From positions 1 to 64,000 of the forward strand of contig NZ_JAGHZV010000014.1 of the NCBI RefSeq assembly GCF_017745215.1: a DNA stretch of 64,000 bases, read 5' to 3'. The position numbers and the translations under genes are program-made. Source of the DNA: Sphingomonas sp. GTDB lineage: Bacteria > Pseudomonadota > Alphaproteobacteria > Sphingomonadales > Sphingomonadaceae. Below are positions 8,987 through 18,105 of the stretch, one piece after another. Each line of letters starts with the position of its first letter. The first letter of the stretch is position 1. Below the pieces are notes generated by a model that saw only the letters and a list, made by a program, of their open reading frames with translations, ran no database searches and had not been told where the DNA came from.

Positions 8987-10804
8987 ATGGCCTCCACTCC
9001 CACTGCCTCCACGCCCGAGCGGCCGATGCTCGCGACGATGCGGCGCTTCCTCCCCTATCTCTGGCCGGCCGACGCGCCGGGGCTGCGCGTGCGCATCGTG
9101 ATCGCGCTCGTCCTCGTCGTGCTCTCGAAGCTCGTCCAGATGGTCGGGCCCTTCGCCTATGGCGCGATGTTCGACACGATGGGCACCGGCGACCACAGCC
9201 TGGTGTGGCTCGCGGTCGCGATGGTCGGCGGCTATGTCGGCGGGCGCTTCGCCTCGACGCTGTTCGACAACCTCCGCAACGTCGTGTTCGAGCGCGTCGG
9301 CCAGGACGCGACGCGTCGGCTCGCCGCCGACGTCTTCCGCCACTTGCACCAGCTGAGCCTCCGCTTCCACCTCGAGCGGCGCACCGGCGCGGTCACCAAG
9401 ATCGCCGAGCGCGGCACCAAGAGCATCGACACGATGCTCTATTTCCTTCTCTTCAACATCGCCCCGACGATCCTCGAGCTCGCGCTGGTCGTGGGGATCT
9501 TCTGGGTCAAATGGGGGCTGTGGCTCGTCGTCGGCACGCTGGTGATGGTCGTCGTCTACATCGGCTTCACCCGCTGGGTGACCGATTGGCGCGCCAAGCT
9601 CCGCCAGGCGATGAACGACCTCGATACCGGCGCGGTCGCGCACGCGGTCGATTCGCTGCTCAACTTCGAGACGGTGAAGTACTTCAACGCCGAGGCGCGC
9701 GAGGCCGAGCGCTATCACCGCGCCGTCGCCGCTTATGCCAAGGCGGCGACGACCAGCGAGAATTCGCTCGCCTGGCTCAACATCGGCCAGGCGGTGATCA
9801 CCAACGCGATGCTGTTCGCCGGCATGGCGCTGGTGGTGTTCGGCTGGTCGACCGGCCAGTTCAAGACCGGCGACGTCGCCGTCGTGTCGACGCTGCTCAG
9901 CCAGCTGTTCCGTCCGCTCGACATGCTCGGCTTCGTCTATCGCACGATCCGCCAGGGCGTGATCGACATGGACAACATGTTCGACCTGCTCGACACCGCG
10001 GCCGAGGTGGTCGACGCGCCGGACGCGCAGCCGCTCGCGGTGAGCGCAGGCCATGTCCGCTTCGAGGACGTCCATTTCGCCTATGATCCCGAGCGCGAGA
10101 TCCTGAAGGGTATCGACCTCGACATCCCCGCGGGCAGCACCGTCGCGATCGTCGGCCCGTCGGGTGCGGGCAAGTCGACGCTCGCGCGGCTGATGTACCG
10201 CTTCTACGACCTGACGGGCGGCCGCATCACGATCGACGGGCAGGACATCGCCCAGGTCACCCAGGCCTCGCTGCGCGCCGCGATCGGCATCGTGCCGCAG
10301 GACACGGTGCTGTTCAACGACACGATCGGCTACAACATCGCCTATGGCCGCGACGACGCGACCCCCGAGGACGTCGCCAACGCCGCGCGCGGGGCGGCGA
10401 TCGCGGGGTTCATCCAGGCGCTCCCCGACGGGCTGGAGACGCGGGTGGGCGAGCGCGGGCTCAAGCTCTCGGGCGGCGAGAAGCAGCGCGTCGCGATCGC
10501 GCGGACCCTGGTCAAGGATCCGCCGCTCCTCATCCTCGACGAAGCGACCAGCGCGCTCGACAGCCGCACCGAAGCCGACATCCAGGCGACGCTCGATGCG
10601 ATCGGCCGGAGCCGCACGACGATCGTCATCGCGCACCGGCTCTCGACCGTGGTCAACGCCGACCGAATCGTCGTGCTCGAGAGCGGGCGCGTCGCCGAGG
10701 AAGGCACGCATGCCCAGCTGCTCCGCAAGGGCGGGCTCTATGCCGAGATGTGGGCGCGGCAGGCGCAGGAGCGCGAGGCCGGCGGCGAGATGGCGGCCGA
10801 ATAG
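8987..10804 (+). CDS. Atm1-type ABC exporter (HMT1/ABCB7 group)
   Basis: 605 residues, a half-transporter with a fused ATPase. The membrane domain (residues 30-330) contains NFETVKYFNAEAREAERY, the hallmark of the Atm1/ABCB6-7 group. The ATPase has Walker A GPSGAGKST (390-398), signature LSGGEKQR (494-501), Walker B LLILDEATSALD (514-525) and the switch His550. Length and motifs match Novosphingobium Atm1, a homodimer that exports glutathione derivatives and mercury conjugates. The start at 8987 (MASTPTAS) is preferred over the longer open frame. Expected in the inner membrane as a homodimer. Confidence 0.92.
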   Translation: MASTPTASTPERPMLATMRRFLPYLWPADAPGLRVRIVIALVLVVLSKLVQMVGPFAYGAMFDTMGTGDHSLVWLAVAMVGGYVGGRFASTLFDNLRNVVFERVGQDATRRLAADVFRHLHQLSLRFHLERRTGAVTKIAERGTKSIDTMLYFLLFNIAPTILELALVVGIFWVKWGLWLVVGTLVMVVVYIGFTRWVTDWRAKLRQAMNDLDTGAVAHAVDSLLNFETVKYFNAEAREAERYHRAVAAYAKAATTSENSLAWLNIGQAVITNAMLFAGMALVVFGWSTGQFKTGDVAVVSTLLSQLFRPLDMLGFVYRTIRQGVIDMDNMFDLLDTAAEVVDAPDAQPLAVSAGHVRFEDVHFAYDPEREILKGIDLDIPAGSTVAIVGPSGAGKSTLARLMYRFYDLTGGRITIDGQDIAQVTQASLRAAIGIVPQDTVLFNDTIGYNIAYGRDDATPEDVANAARGAAIAGFIQALPDGLETRVGERGLKLSGGEKQRVAIARTLVKDPPLLILDEATSALDSRTEADIQATLDAIGRSRTTIVIAHRLSTVVNADRIVVLESGRVAEEGTHAQLLRKGGLYAEMWARQAQEREAGGEMAAE

Positions 10805-10849
10805 CGCGTCGTGCTAGGCTCTTCCCGGCAGCAATTCCCGGGGGAAGCG

Positions 10850-11878
10850 ATGAGCGAGTTCGGAAGCAAGGCAGCCTGGGCCGCCGCGATCGGGCTGGCG
10901 ATGTCCTGCGCGGCGCCCGCCGCGGCGCAGAGCGGTGGAAACGGCGGCAATGCGCGCACCTGGGTCTCGGCCTATGGCGACGACACCAATCCCTGCACCC
11001 CCACCGGGCCCTGCAAGACCTTCGCCGGCGCCTATGACAAGACCGTCGCGGGCGGCGAGATCAATTGCCTCGATCCCTCGGGCTTCGGCCAGCTCGTCAT
11101 CACCAAGTCGATCACCATCCTCTGCGACTATCTCGAGGCAGGCGTGCTCGTCTCGAGCGTCGACGGCATTCCCGGCAACAACGACGGCATCACGATCAAC
11201 GGTTCGGGCATCATCGTCGAGCTTGCCGGCTTCGACCTCGAGGGGCTGCGCAATGCCGGCTCGGCGAGCGTCAACGGCATCACCATCGTCAACGCCGCGA
11301 TGGTGACGGTGCGCAACAGCAAGGTCCGCGGCTTCACCAAGGGCTATGGCATCCGCTTCGCGCCGGCGGCGGGGACGTCGAACCTCATCCTCGACCATGT
11401 CGCGGTCGCCGAGAACGGCGCCGCCGCCTATCCGGCCAGCGGCGGCATCGCCGTCCTGCCCGGCACCGACGCCACCGCGCAGCTTACCGTGCTCGACAGC
11501 CGAGTCACCAACAACGCCAACGTCGGCATCAGGCTCGAGACCACCGGCGCCGCGCGGGCGACGATCACCGCGACGGTCGCGCGCACGGACATTGTCAACA
11601 ACGTCTCTGGCCTGATGGCGAAAGCGCCCCGCGACACCGGCGCGATCAATTTCCTGCTGCGCGATTCGAACGTCACGCTCAATTCGACCTATGGGGTCGT
11701 CACCAATGCCGGAACCGCGGGCGCGCTGACCGGGCGCGTCGCCGACACCGCGATCACCGCCAACGGCACCGGCGTCCTCCATGCGGGCACGTCGGTGCTG
11801 GCCAGCTATGGCAGCAATCTGGTCGGCGGCAACGGCGTCGACGGCAGCTTCTCGACGCCCGGCCTCGTCCCGCAGTGA
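10850..11878 (+). CDS. Secreted right-handed beta-helix protein
   Basis: 342 residues. ATG at 10850 with GGGGGAAG upstream. Signal peptide ending AAPAAAQ. The mature start has RTWVSAYGDDTNPCTPTGPCKTF, as in pectate-lyase-like repeat proteins. It is followed by many short beta-strand rungs rich in Asn and Ile/Val (VNGITIVNAAMVTVRNSKV and similar). No catalytic Asp/Lys set could be identified. Probably an extracellular or outer-surface carbohydrate-binding protein. The downstream hydrolase at 11970 may be co-transcribed (91-nt gap). Confidence 0.75.
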   Translation: MSEFGSKAAWAAAIGLAMSCAAPAAAQSGGNGGNARTWVSAYGDDTNPCTPTGPCKTFAGAYDKTVAGGEINCLDPSGFGQLVITKSITILCDYLEAGVLVSSVDGIPGNNDGITINGSGIIVELAGFDLEGLRNAGSASVNGITIVNAAMVTVRNSKVRGFTKGYGIRFAPAAGTSNLILDHVAVAENGAAAYPASGGIAVLPGTDATAQLTVLDSRVTNNANVGIRLETTGAARATITATVARTDIVNNVSGLMAKAPRDTGAINFLLRDSNVTLNSTYGVVTNAGTAGALTGRVADTAITANGTGVLHAGTSVLASYGSNLVGGNGVDGSFSTPGLVPQ

Positions 11879-11969
11879 GGCGGCCCGCGAAGGGCTTTAC
11901 GGGCGACGACGGAGACGCCAAGCGGGTCGGTGGGCGACCCGGCAATCGGGCGCGAGAGGAGAGGGGCTG

Positions 11970-12911
11970 ATGGCGTTGCTTTGGGCGATCTTGATCCTGG
12001 TCGGCATGCTGGTGCTGGCTGCGGCGGCGTGGAGCTGGCGCGTCAACGCCGCGATCGAGCGCGCACTTCCCGCGCAGGGGCAATGGATCGAGGTGCCCGG
12101 CGCGAAGCTCCATTATGTCGAGCTCGGCGCCGACAACCCGGGCGCGCCGCTGGTGATGATCCACGGCATCCTCGGCCAGATCCGCAACTTCACCTACGAC
12201 TGCGCCGAGCGGCTCGCGCGCGACCGTCGCGTGATCGTCGTCGACCGCCCCGGCTGGGGCTGGTCCGGGCTTGCCGGCCCGCGCCCGCGCATCCCCCGGC
12301 AGGGCGCGATGATCGCCGCCTTCGCCGACGCGCTGGGGCTCGAGGCACCGGTGCTCGTCGGCCATTCGATGGGCGGCGCGGTCTCGCTCGCCGCCGCGCT
12401 GCACGCGCCCGGCCGCTTCGGCGCGCTCGCGCTGATCGCGCCCTATACCCAGCCGGTCGACCGGCCGCCCGCGCCCTTCCGGGAACTGATGGTGCCGACC
12501 TGGCTCGCCCCGCTGATCGCCTGGACGCTCGCGATGCCGGTGGGCATCCGCAAGGGCCGCGAGCGCGCCGCGCAGGTCTTTGCGCCCGACGCAGCCCCCG
12601 CCGATTTCGCCGCGCGCGGCGGCGGCATGCTCGCGATGCGGCCCAAGAGCTTCCTGTCGGGCGTGTTCGAGATCCATGTCGCGAGCCTCGACATGGCCGC
12701 GCAGGCACCGCGCTACGCGTCGCTGACGCTCCCGGTCGCGATCCTCTACGGCCGCGAGGATGCGCTGCTCGACCCCGAGCTCCACGGCCGCAAGACGGCG
12801 GACGCGATTCCCCACGGCCGGCTCACGCTGATCGAAGGCGGGCACATGCTCCAGATCTGCCACGCCGACGAGACCGAGGCCTGGCTGCGCGGCGTGCTCA
12901 GCGGCAGCTGA
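11970..12911 (+). CDS. Alpha/beta hydrolase, membrane anchored
   Basis: 313 residues with an N-terminal membrane helix (MALLWAILILVGMLVLAAAA). The hydrolase fold shows VMIHGILG (oxyanion region), nucleophile elbow VGHSMGGA, the acid in ILYGREDALL and the His in EGGHMLQ. That is a complete Ser-Asp-His triad. GAGGAGAGGGG before the ATG is a strong ribosome site. Substrate unknown (ester or lactone-type). The last 14 nt overlap the convergent gene at 12898. Confidence 0.88.
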   Translation: MALLWAILILVGMLVLAAAAWSWRVNAAIERALPAQGQWIEVPGAKLHYVELGADNPGAPLVMIHGILGQIRNFTYDCAERLARDRRVIVVDRPGWGWSGLAGPRPRIPRQGAMIAAFADALGLEAPVLVGHSMGGAVSLAAALHAPGRFGALALIAPYTQPVDRPPAPFRELMVPTWLAPLIAWTLAMPVGIRKGRERAAQVFAPDAAPADFAARGGGMLAMRPKSFLSGVFEIHVASLDMAAQAPRYASLTLPVAILYGREDALLDPELHGRKTADAIPHGRLTLIEGGHMLQICHADETEAWLRGVLSGS

Positions 12912-13773
12912 ACACCACGCGCTTGGCCGGCTTGTCGAAGGTGATCGACGAGCAGCCGGCGAGCGCGTCGGCGCCGACCTCGACCACCATCCGCCGCTTG
13001 CCCTTCTGCTTCTCGCCGGTCACCACGATCTCGTCGGGATCGGGCTCCTCGCCCTGCACGCCGATGCTTGCGGTGCTGCCGAAGTCCGATGTGCGCACCA
13101 TCATGCCCGTCAGCGACACCGGACCCGCGGCGAACGCCCTGCCGAGCGCCAGATGCCGCACCGGCCGCTCGACGCCGAGGTTGACCGGCATCCTTCGCGG
13201 CTCGCCGTCGAACCTGCCGTCGGCAACCGCCGCGATCGCCGCCGCGGCCGAGGCGGTGGCCAGGCTCTGCGCGCGCGTGGTCGAGAAGCGCAGGCGGATC
13301 GTGTCTTCGCCCGCCGGCACTTCGACGCCCATCCCCAGATAGCCCCAGTCGGCGAGCGCGAAGCTGAGGCTGCGCTCGCCGGGCGCGGCGGGGCGCAGCG
13401 CGAAGCGGACCACCGGCGCGGGGATGCCGCCCGGTCCGATCGTGCCGTCGGCGTCGCTGGTCATCCGTCCCTCGAACCAGGTCGCGCGTCGCTTGAACTC
13501 GCCCTGGCCCAGGTCGATGCGCACCACCGCCGACCGTCCGGCCACGCGCACCGGCCCGATCAGCGCGCGCGTCGCGAAGGGACCGGCCTTCAGCCCCGCG
13601 CGCTCGGCGGCATCGGGGTTGATCACCGGCATCGACGGCGCGCCGGGCAGCACGTGCAGCCGCATCTCGGCACCCTGGACCCTGGCCGTCACCGGATCGG
13701 GGCCGAACGCCAGCGGGTCGGGTACGTCCGCCGCAGCGAGCACGAGCGGCGTGAGAACAAGCAGGCGTCGCAT
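12898..13773 (-). CDS. Secreted hypothetical protein, possibly a degenerate retropepsin-like fold
   Basis: 291 residues with a short signal peptide (MRRLLVLTPLVLAAA). Residues about 47-125 include SMPVINPDAAERAGLK and DADGTIGPGGIP. These recall the retropepsin pattern in which a catalytic DTG precedes ISPELAERLGL, followed by DGILG, but the DTG itself is absent. The C-terminal part has PDPDEIVVTGEKQKGKR and a Cys pair. Any protease activity is doubtful. It overlaps the hydrolase gene tail to tail. Confidence 0.6.
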   Translation of the reverse strand: MRRLLVLTPLVLAAADVPDPLAFGPDPVTARVQGAEMRLHVLPGAPSMPVINPDAAERAGLKAGPFATRALIGPVRVAGRSAVVRIDLGQGEFKRRATWFEGRMTSDADGTIGPGGIPAPVVRFALRPAAPGERSLSFALADWGYLGMGVEVPAGEDTIRLRFSTTRAQSLATASAAAAIAAVADGRFDGEPRRMPVNLGVERPVRHLALGRAFAAGPVSLTGMMVRTSDFGSTASIGVQGEEPDPDEIVVTGEKQKGKRRMVVEVGADALAGCSSITFDKPAKRVVFSCR

Positions 13774-13830
13774 CGATCCTCCTCTGGTCCGCCTGATCCT
13801 GATCGGCGATCGTGGCCGGAGCGCGGCGCC

Positions 13831-15279
13831 CTATTCCGCTGCCTGCGTCGTCCAGCCGAGCTGGGGGATGGTGATCGAGCGCCGCCCCGACAGGTCGACG
13901 CGCGTCACGAACAGCTCGCGCCCCTCGATATACGACAGCAGCCGCCGCACCCGCCCCAGCGAGCTGGTGCCGTAGCTCGCGGCGATCTCGGCGTCGCTCG
14001 GGCAGGGCAGGCCCTCGCGCGCAGCCCGCGCCACCAGCAGGAAGGGGCCGAGCATGTCGTCGGGCAGCGCGCGCGCGGCGTCAAGCGCCTGGGCCCAGTC
14101 CTCGTCGGGGTCGCCATGGATGCCGGCGCGCGCCGCCGACAGCCGCCGCACGAAGCCGGAGAGATCGAGCCGCGGGCGTGACAGCCCGACCATCCGGCAG
14201 CGCACGAGGAAGTCCTGGTAGAGCACCGCCGGCGAGCGCAGCGCGCTGTCGCCGTCCTCGACGATCGCGCGCAGCACGTCGGCGATCAGCCCGGCGACTT
14301 CCTCGGGGTCGCGCTCGGGCTCGGGCGCGGCGGGCGCGGGCACCGAGCGCGCGAGCGCCTCGAGCAGCGTCTCGGACGGCATCTGCACCGGCGCCGGGGC
14401 GGGCGAGGGCGGCGTCCAGCTCGGCTCGGCGGGGGCGAGCAGCAGCTCCTTGATGTCCTCGCTCGGCGCCTCGGGCAGCGGCGTGAGCTTGGGGCTGCCG
14501 CTGCGCGCGCTGGTCTCGACCGCGCCGATCCTGACCGAGATCGGCCGCCGCGACACCGCCGGGCCGAGCGCGAGGAAATGGCCCCTCGCCAGGTCGCGGA
14601 TCGTCTCGGCCTGGCGCCGCTCCATGCCCAGCAGGTCGGCGGCGCGCGCCATGTCGATGTCGAGGAAGGTGCGCCCCATCAGGAAGTTCGACGCTTCGGC
14701 CGCGACATTCTTGGCGAGCTTGGCCAGCCGCTGCGTGGCGATCACCCCGGCGAGCCCGCGCTTGCGCCCGCGGCACATGAGGTTGGTCATCGCCGAGAGC
14801 GAGGCGCGCCGTACCTCCTCCGCGACTTCGCCGCCGCCCGCGGGGGCGAACAGCTGCGCTTCGTCGACCACCACCAGCGCCGGATACCAATGGTCGCGCG
14901 GCGCATCGAACATGCCGTTCAGGAACGCCGCGGCGCACTTCATCTGGCCCTCGGCCTCGAGCCCCTCGAGGCTCAGCACCACCGAGGCGCGATGCTCGCG
15001 GATCCGCGCGGCGAAGCGCGCGACGTCGCGCTCGCTGTGCTCGCTCGCTTCGATCGCGACATGGCCATAGCGGTCGGCGAGCGTGACGAAATCGCCCTCG
15101 GGATCGATCACCACCTGCTGGACATGGCCAGCGCTCTTCTCGAGCAGCCGGCGCAGCAGGTGCGACTTGCCCGACCCCGAATTGCCCTGCACGAGCAAAC
15201 GGGTCGCGAGCAGCTCCTCCAGGTCCATCTCGACGGGGCTGCCGGCGGTATCCAGCCCCATGTCCACGCGTACGGTCAT
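13831..15279 (-). CDS. HerA/DUF87-type ATPase
   Basis: 482 residues. Walker A GNSGSGKSHLL (residues 32-42) and Walker B ALVVVDEAQLFAP, with GLAGVIATQRLAKLAKNVAAEASNFLMGRT, typical of HerA/VirB4-like hexameric DNA translocases. The region about 250-330 is Pro/Ala-rich and unstructured. The C-terminal part (about 330-480) looks like a winged-helix domain (DAEIAASYGTSSLGRVRRLLSYI). No NurA nuclease is adjacent, so it is probably a standalone ATPase. It is divergent from recQ (110-nt gap), which may hint at a shared DNA-repair theme. Confidence 0.85.
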   Translation of the reverse strand: MTVRVDMGLDTAGSPVEMDLEELLATRLLVQGNSGSGKSHLLRRLLEKSAGHVQQVVIDPEGDFVTLADRYGHVAIEASEHSERDVARFAARIREHRASVVLSLEGLEAEGQMKCAAAFLNGMFDAPRDHWYPALVVVDEAQLFAPAGGGEVAEEVRRASLSAMTNLMCRGRKRGLAGVIATQRLAKLAKNVAAEASNFLMGRTFLDIDMARAADLLGMERRQAETIRDLARGHFLALGPAVSRRPISVRIGAVETSARSGSPKLTPLPEAPSEDIKELLLAPAEPSWTPPSPAPAPVQMPSETLLEALARSVPAPAAPEPERDPEEVAGLIADVLRAIVEDGDSALRSPAVLYQDFLVRCRMVGLSRPRLDLSGFVRRLSAARAGIHGDPDEDWAQALDAARALPDDMLGPFLLVARAAREGLPCPSDAEIAASYGTSSLGRVRRLLSYIEGRELFVTRVDLSGRRSITIPQLGWTTQAAE

Positions 15280-15389
15280 CGCCTTCGGCTTTGGCCGAAG
15301 CGGGCGGGCAGGGGCAAGGGCGGTTCGTCGAAAAGCTGTGGGCGGGCCGCTCGACAGCGGGGCCTCGCCGCCGCTACTCGGGGAACGCC

Positions 15390-17180
15390 ATGGCCGCCGA
15401 CCCGCTCCAGATCCTCCGCACCACCTTCGGCTATCCCGAGTTCCGCGGGGTCCAGCGCCAGGTGGTCGATCGCGTGCTCGCCGGCCGCCACACGCTCGCG
15501 GTGATGCCGACGGGCGCGGGCAAGTCGCTCTGCTACCAGTTGCCGTCGCTCGCGCTCGAGGGGACGTGCCTCGTCGTCTCGCCGCTGATCGCGCTGATGC
15601 ATGACCAGTTGCGCGCGGCGGAGGCGGTGGGCATCCGCGCGGCGACGCTCACCAGCGCCGACGACAATCGCGAGGAGACGATCGAGCGTTTCCGCGCCGG
15701 CGCGCTCGACCTGCTCTATGTCGCGCCCGAACGCGCTTCGGGCGAAGGCTTCCGCAACCTGCTCGCGCGCTCGAAGCTGTCGCTGTTCGCGATCGACGAG
15801 GCGCATTGCGTCTCCGAATGGGGGCATGACTTCCGCCCCGACTATCGCCTGCTCCGGCCGATGCTCGACGCCTTTCCGGACATTCCCCGGCTCGCGCTCA
15901 CCGCCACGGCGGACGCGCACACGCGCGCCGACATCCTCCAGCAGCTCGGCATCGCCGAGGAAGGGCTGATCGTCGCCGGCTTCGACCGGCCCAACATCCG
16001 CTACGCGATCAGCCCGCGCACGCACGGCCCCAAGCAGCTCGCCGAATTCCTCGAGGAGCATCCCGGCCCGGGCATCGTCTATGCGCCCACGCGCACCTCG
16101 GTCGAGAACCTTGCCGCCAAGCTCGGCAGCGGCGGCCGGCCGGTGCTGCCCTATCACGCCGGGCTCGACCCCGCGGTGCGCAAGCGCAACCAGGCGGCGT
16201 TCGTCGCGTCGGAGGAGATGGTGATCGTCGCCACCGTCGCCTTCGGCATGGGGATCGACAAGCCCGACGTACGCTTCGTCGCGCATGCCGCGCTGCCGAA
16301 GTCGATCGAAAGCTATTACCAGGAAACCGGCCGCGCCGGCCGCGACGGCGACCCGTCGTTCGCGCATCTCTTCTGGGCGGCCGAGGATTTCGCCCGCGCC
16401 CGCCAGCGCATCTCGGAGGTCGAGCCCGGCCGCCAGCCCGGCGAGCGCGCGCGGCTCGATGCGCTCGCGCGGCTGGTCGAGACGCCGGGGTGCCGCCGCG
16501 CGGTGCTGCTCCGCCACTTCGGCGAGGACCCGCCCGAGTTCTGCGGCAATTGCGACCATTGCCTCGAAGCCCCCGAGATCACCGACGCGACCGAGACCGC
16601 GCGCAAGCTGCTTTCGGCGATCTACCGCACCGGCCAGGCCTTCGGCATCGGCCATGTCGAGAAGGTGCTGACCGGCGCCAGCGACGATCGCATCCTCCAG
16701 CGCGGGCACGACCAGCTCTCGGTGTTCGGCATCGTCGACGCCGAGGAAGCGCGGCTGCTCCGCCCGCTGGTGCGCGCGCTGACGGCGCGGGGCTCCTTGT
16801 CGGCGACCGAGCATGGCGGGCTCTGCCTCGCCGGCGACGCGCGCGCGATCCTCAAGGGCGAGGCCAGGGTCGAGATCGTCGCGCCGCCGCCCAAGCGCGA
16901 GCGCCGCCAGCGCAAGGGCCGCGGCGGTGCCGGCGCCGAGGCCAACCCGGTCGGCAATCCGCTGTTCGAGGCGTTGCGCGCAAAACGCCGCGAGCTCGCG
17001 CAGGAAGCCCAGGTGCCGCCCTATGTCATTTTCCACGATTCGGTGCTGCGCGACATGGCCGCGAGCCGGCCGACCAACCTGTCGCAGCTCGGCGGCATCG
17101 CCGGCATTGGCGCGCGCAAGCTCGAAGCCTATGGCGATGCCTTCCTCCAGGTGATCCGCGACGCGGAGGCCATGGCGTGA
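15390..17180 (+). CDS. recQ: ATP-dependent DNA helicase RecQ
   Basis: 596 residues. A 3'-5' helicase acting in recombination and fork repair. Walker A MPTGAGKSLCYQLP (from residue 39), DEAHC box, SEWGHDFRPDYRLL, and motif VI QETGRAGRDGDPS. The RecQ zinc site is seen in CGNCDHC, and an HRDC domain lies at the C-terminus (LFEALRAKRRELAQEAQVPPY). The start at 15390 follows CTCGGGGAAC. Length is normal for the short bacterial form with all domains. Confidence 0.96.
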   Translation: MAADPLQILRTTFGYPEFRGVQRQVVDRVLAGRHTLAVMPTGAGKSLCYQLPSLALEGTCLVVSPLIALMHDQLRAAEAVGIRAATLTSADDNREETIERFRAGALDLLYVAPERASGEGFRNLLARSKLSLFAIDEAHCVSEWGHDFRPDYRLLRPMLDAFPDIPRLALTATADAHTRADILQQLGIAEEGLIVAGFDRPNIRYAISPRTHGPKQLAEFLEEHPGPGIVYAPTRTSVENLAAKLGSGGRPVLPYHAGLDPAVRKRNQAAFVASEEMVIVATVAFGMGIDKPDVRFVAHAALPKSIESYYQETGRAGRDGDPSFAHLFWAAEDFARARQRISEVEPGRQPGERARLDALARLVETPGCRRAVLLRHFGEDPPEFCGNCDHCLEAPEITDATETARKLLSAIYRTGQAFGIGHVEKVLTGASDDRILQRGHDQLSVFGIVDAEEARLLRPLVRALTARGSLSATEHGGLCLAGDARAILKGEARVEIVAPPPKRERRQRKGRGGAGAEANPVGNPLFEALRAKRRELAQEAQVPPYVIFHDSVLRDMAASRPTNLSQLGGIAGIGARKLEAYGDAFLQVIRDAEAMA

Positions 17181-17199
17181 ACGGAAGAGGCATGGACGC

Positions 17200-17628
17200 A
17201 TGATAAGAACGATCGACGACCGCATCTCGGTGGCCCCGCAGATCGCGCCCGAGGATGTGCCCGGGATCGCTGCGGCGGGGTTCGTCGCGATCGTCAACAA
17301 CCGGCCCGAAGGGGAGGCGCCCGATCAGCCCGAGGGCGCGGCGATCGCTGCCGCCGCCGAAGCCGCCGGGCTGGCCTACACCGAAATCCCGATCACCCAT
17401 GCCGGCTTCTCGGCCAACCAGGTCGAGGCGATGGCGGCGGCGCTCGCCGCGGCCGAGGGCCCGGTGCTCGCCTATTGCCGATCGGGCACGCGCTCGTGCA
17501 ACCTCTGGGCGCTCGCCGCGGCGAGTCGGGGCGGCGACCCCGACGAAGTCACGGCCAAGGCCGCGGGCGCGGGCTATGACATCACCGGCATCCGTCCATT
17601 GCTCGACGCGCTTTCGGGGCGCGGCTGA
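17200..17628 (+). CDS. DUF442/TIGR01244-type phosphatase-like protein
   Basis: 142 residues. The fold of dual-specificity phosphatases is indicated by FVAIVNNRPEGE and the P-loop YCRSGTRS (Cys-x5-Arg, about residues 97-104). This fits the DUF442 domain found alone or fused to beta-lactamase-fold sulfur dioxygenases (Blh). Activity could be on phosphate or on persulfides. It starts 19 nt after recQ and its stop overlaps the next start by one base. Confidence 0.85.
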   Translation: MIRTIDDRISVAPQIAPEDVPGIAAAGFVAIVNNRPEGEAPDQPEGAAIAAAAEAAGLAYTEIPITHAGFSANQVEAMAAALAAAEGPVLAYCRSGTRSCNLWALAAASRGGDPDEVTAKAAGAGYDITGIRPLLDALSGRG

Positions 17629-17996
17629 TGTGGATCCAGCTCGGCGCGTCGTTCGCCGCGGTGCTGGTGATGGCGGGTGCCGCCTGGGCGCTGCGGCTCG
17701 GCGGCGGCGGCGGGATCGCGAGCGAGGCCGAAGCGATCGAGACCGCGGACGCGCTGCTTTCGGGCTTCGAGGGTCGGCGCGCGCAGCTCGGCAGCGACGG
17801 GCGCGCGGCAGTGGTCACCGGCGCCGACGGCAGCTTGGCGCTGCTCAAGCTCCACGGGGCGCGGATCGCGGTCCGTCGCCTCTATCCGCCCTTCGCGACG
17901 CAGCCGACGCCCGAAGGCCTGCGTGTCGCGAGCGGCGAGGCGCGGTTCGGCGCGGTGACGCTGCGCGGGGTGGAGGGACTGCCGGCGTCGGGCTGA
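17628..17996 (+). CDS. Membrane-anchored hypothetical protein
   Basis: 122 residues with one N-terminal membrane helix (ASFAAVLVMAGAAWALRL). The rest is a soluble domain with the pattern ALLSGFEGRRAQLGSDGRAAVV and DGSLALLKLHGARIAVRRL. That pattern suggests a small beta-rich domain facing the periplasm. The ATG overlaps the stop of the DUF442 gene (TGATG), so the two are translationally coupled. No function recognised. Confidence 0.65.
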   Translation: MWIQLGASFAAVLVMAGAAWALRLGGGGGIASEAEAIETADALLSGFEGRRAQLGSDGRAAVVTGADGSLALLKLHGARIAVRRLYPPFATQPTPEGLRVASGEARFGAVTLRGVEGLPASG

Positions 17997-18015
17997 CGCG
18001 CGCCCATCCCAAACC

Positions 18016-18095
18016 GTCACCCCGGCGAAAGCCGGGGCCCAGGGCAGGAGAGGACGTCGCTCGTGGTCCTGGGTCCCGGCTTTCGCCGGGATGAC
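18016..18095. repeat. Bipartite REP-like palindrome, 80 bp
   Basis: It starts GTCACCCCGGCGAAAGCCGG and ends CCCGGCTTTCGCCGGGATGAC. Its interior (GACGTCGCTCGTGGTCCTGG) also occurs in reverse complement in the copy at 52038, with only a few differences over the whole element. It lies between convergent genes. Confidence 0.9.
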
Positions 18096-18105
18096 GACGA
18101 AGGGT

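Noticed and set aside
8912..10711. A 599-codon open frame antisense to the Atm1-type gene
   Set aside because: Asp/Arg/Val-rich low-complexity shadow; no motif.
13831..17180. HerA-like ATPase plus RecQ as an antiphage defence island
   Set aside because: No nuclease, Sir2, methylase or other effector is adjacent; the genes are divergent and the neighbours are housekeeping.
15276..17300. A 674-codon open frame antisense to recQ
   Set aside because: Composition is the Ala/Arg/His-rich pattern of GC-rich antisense frames; recQ on the other strand has all family motifs.
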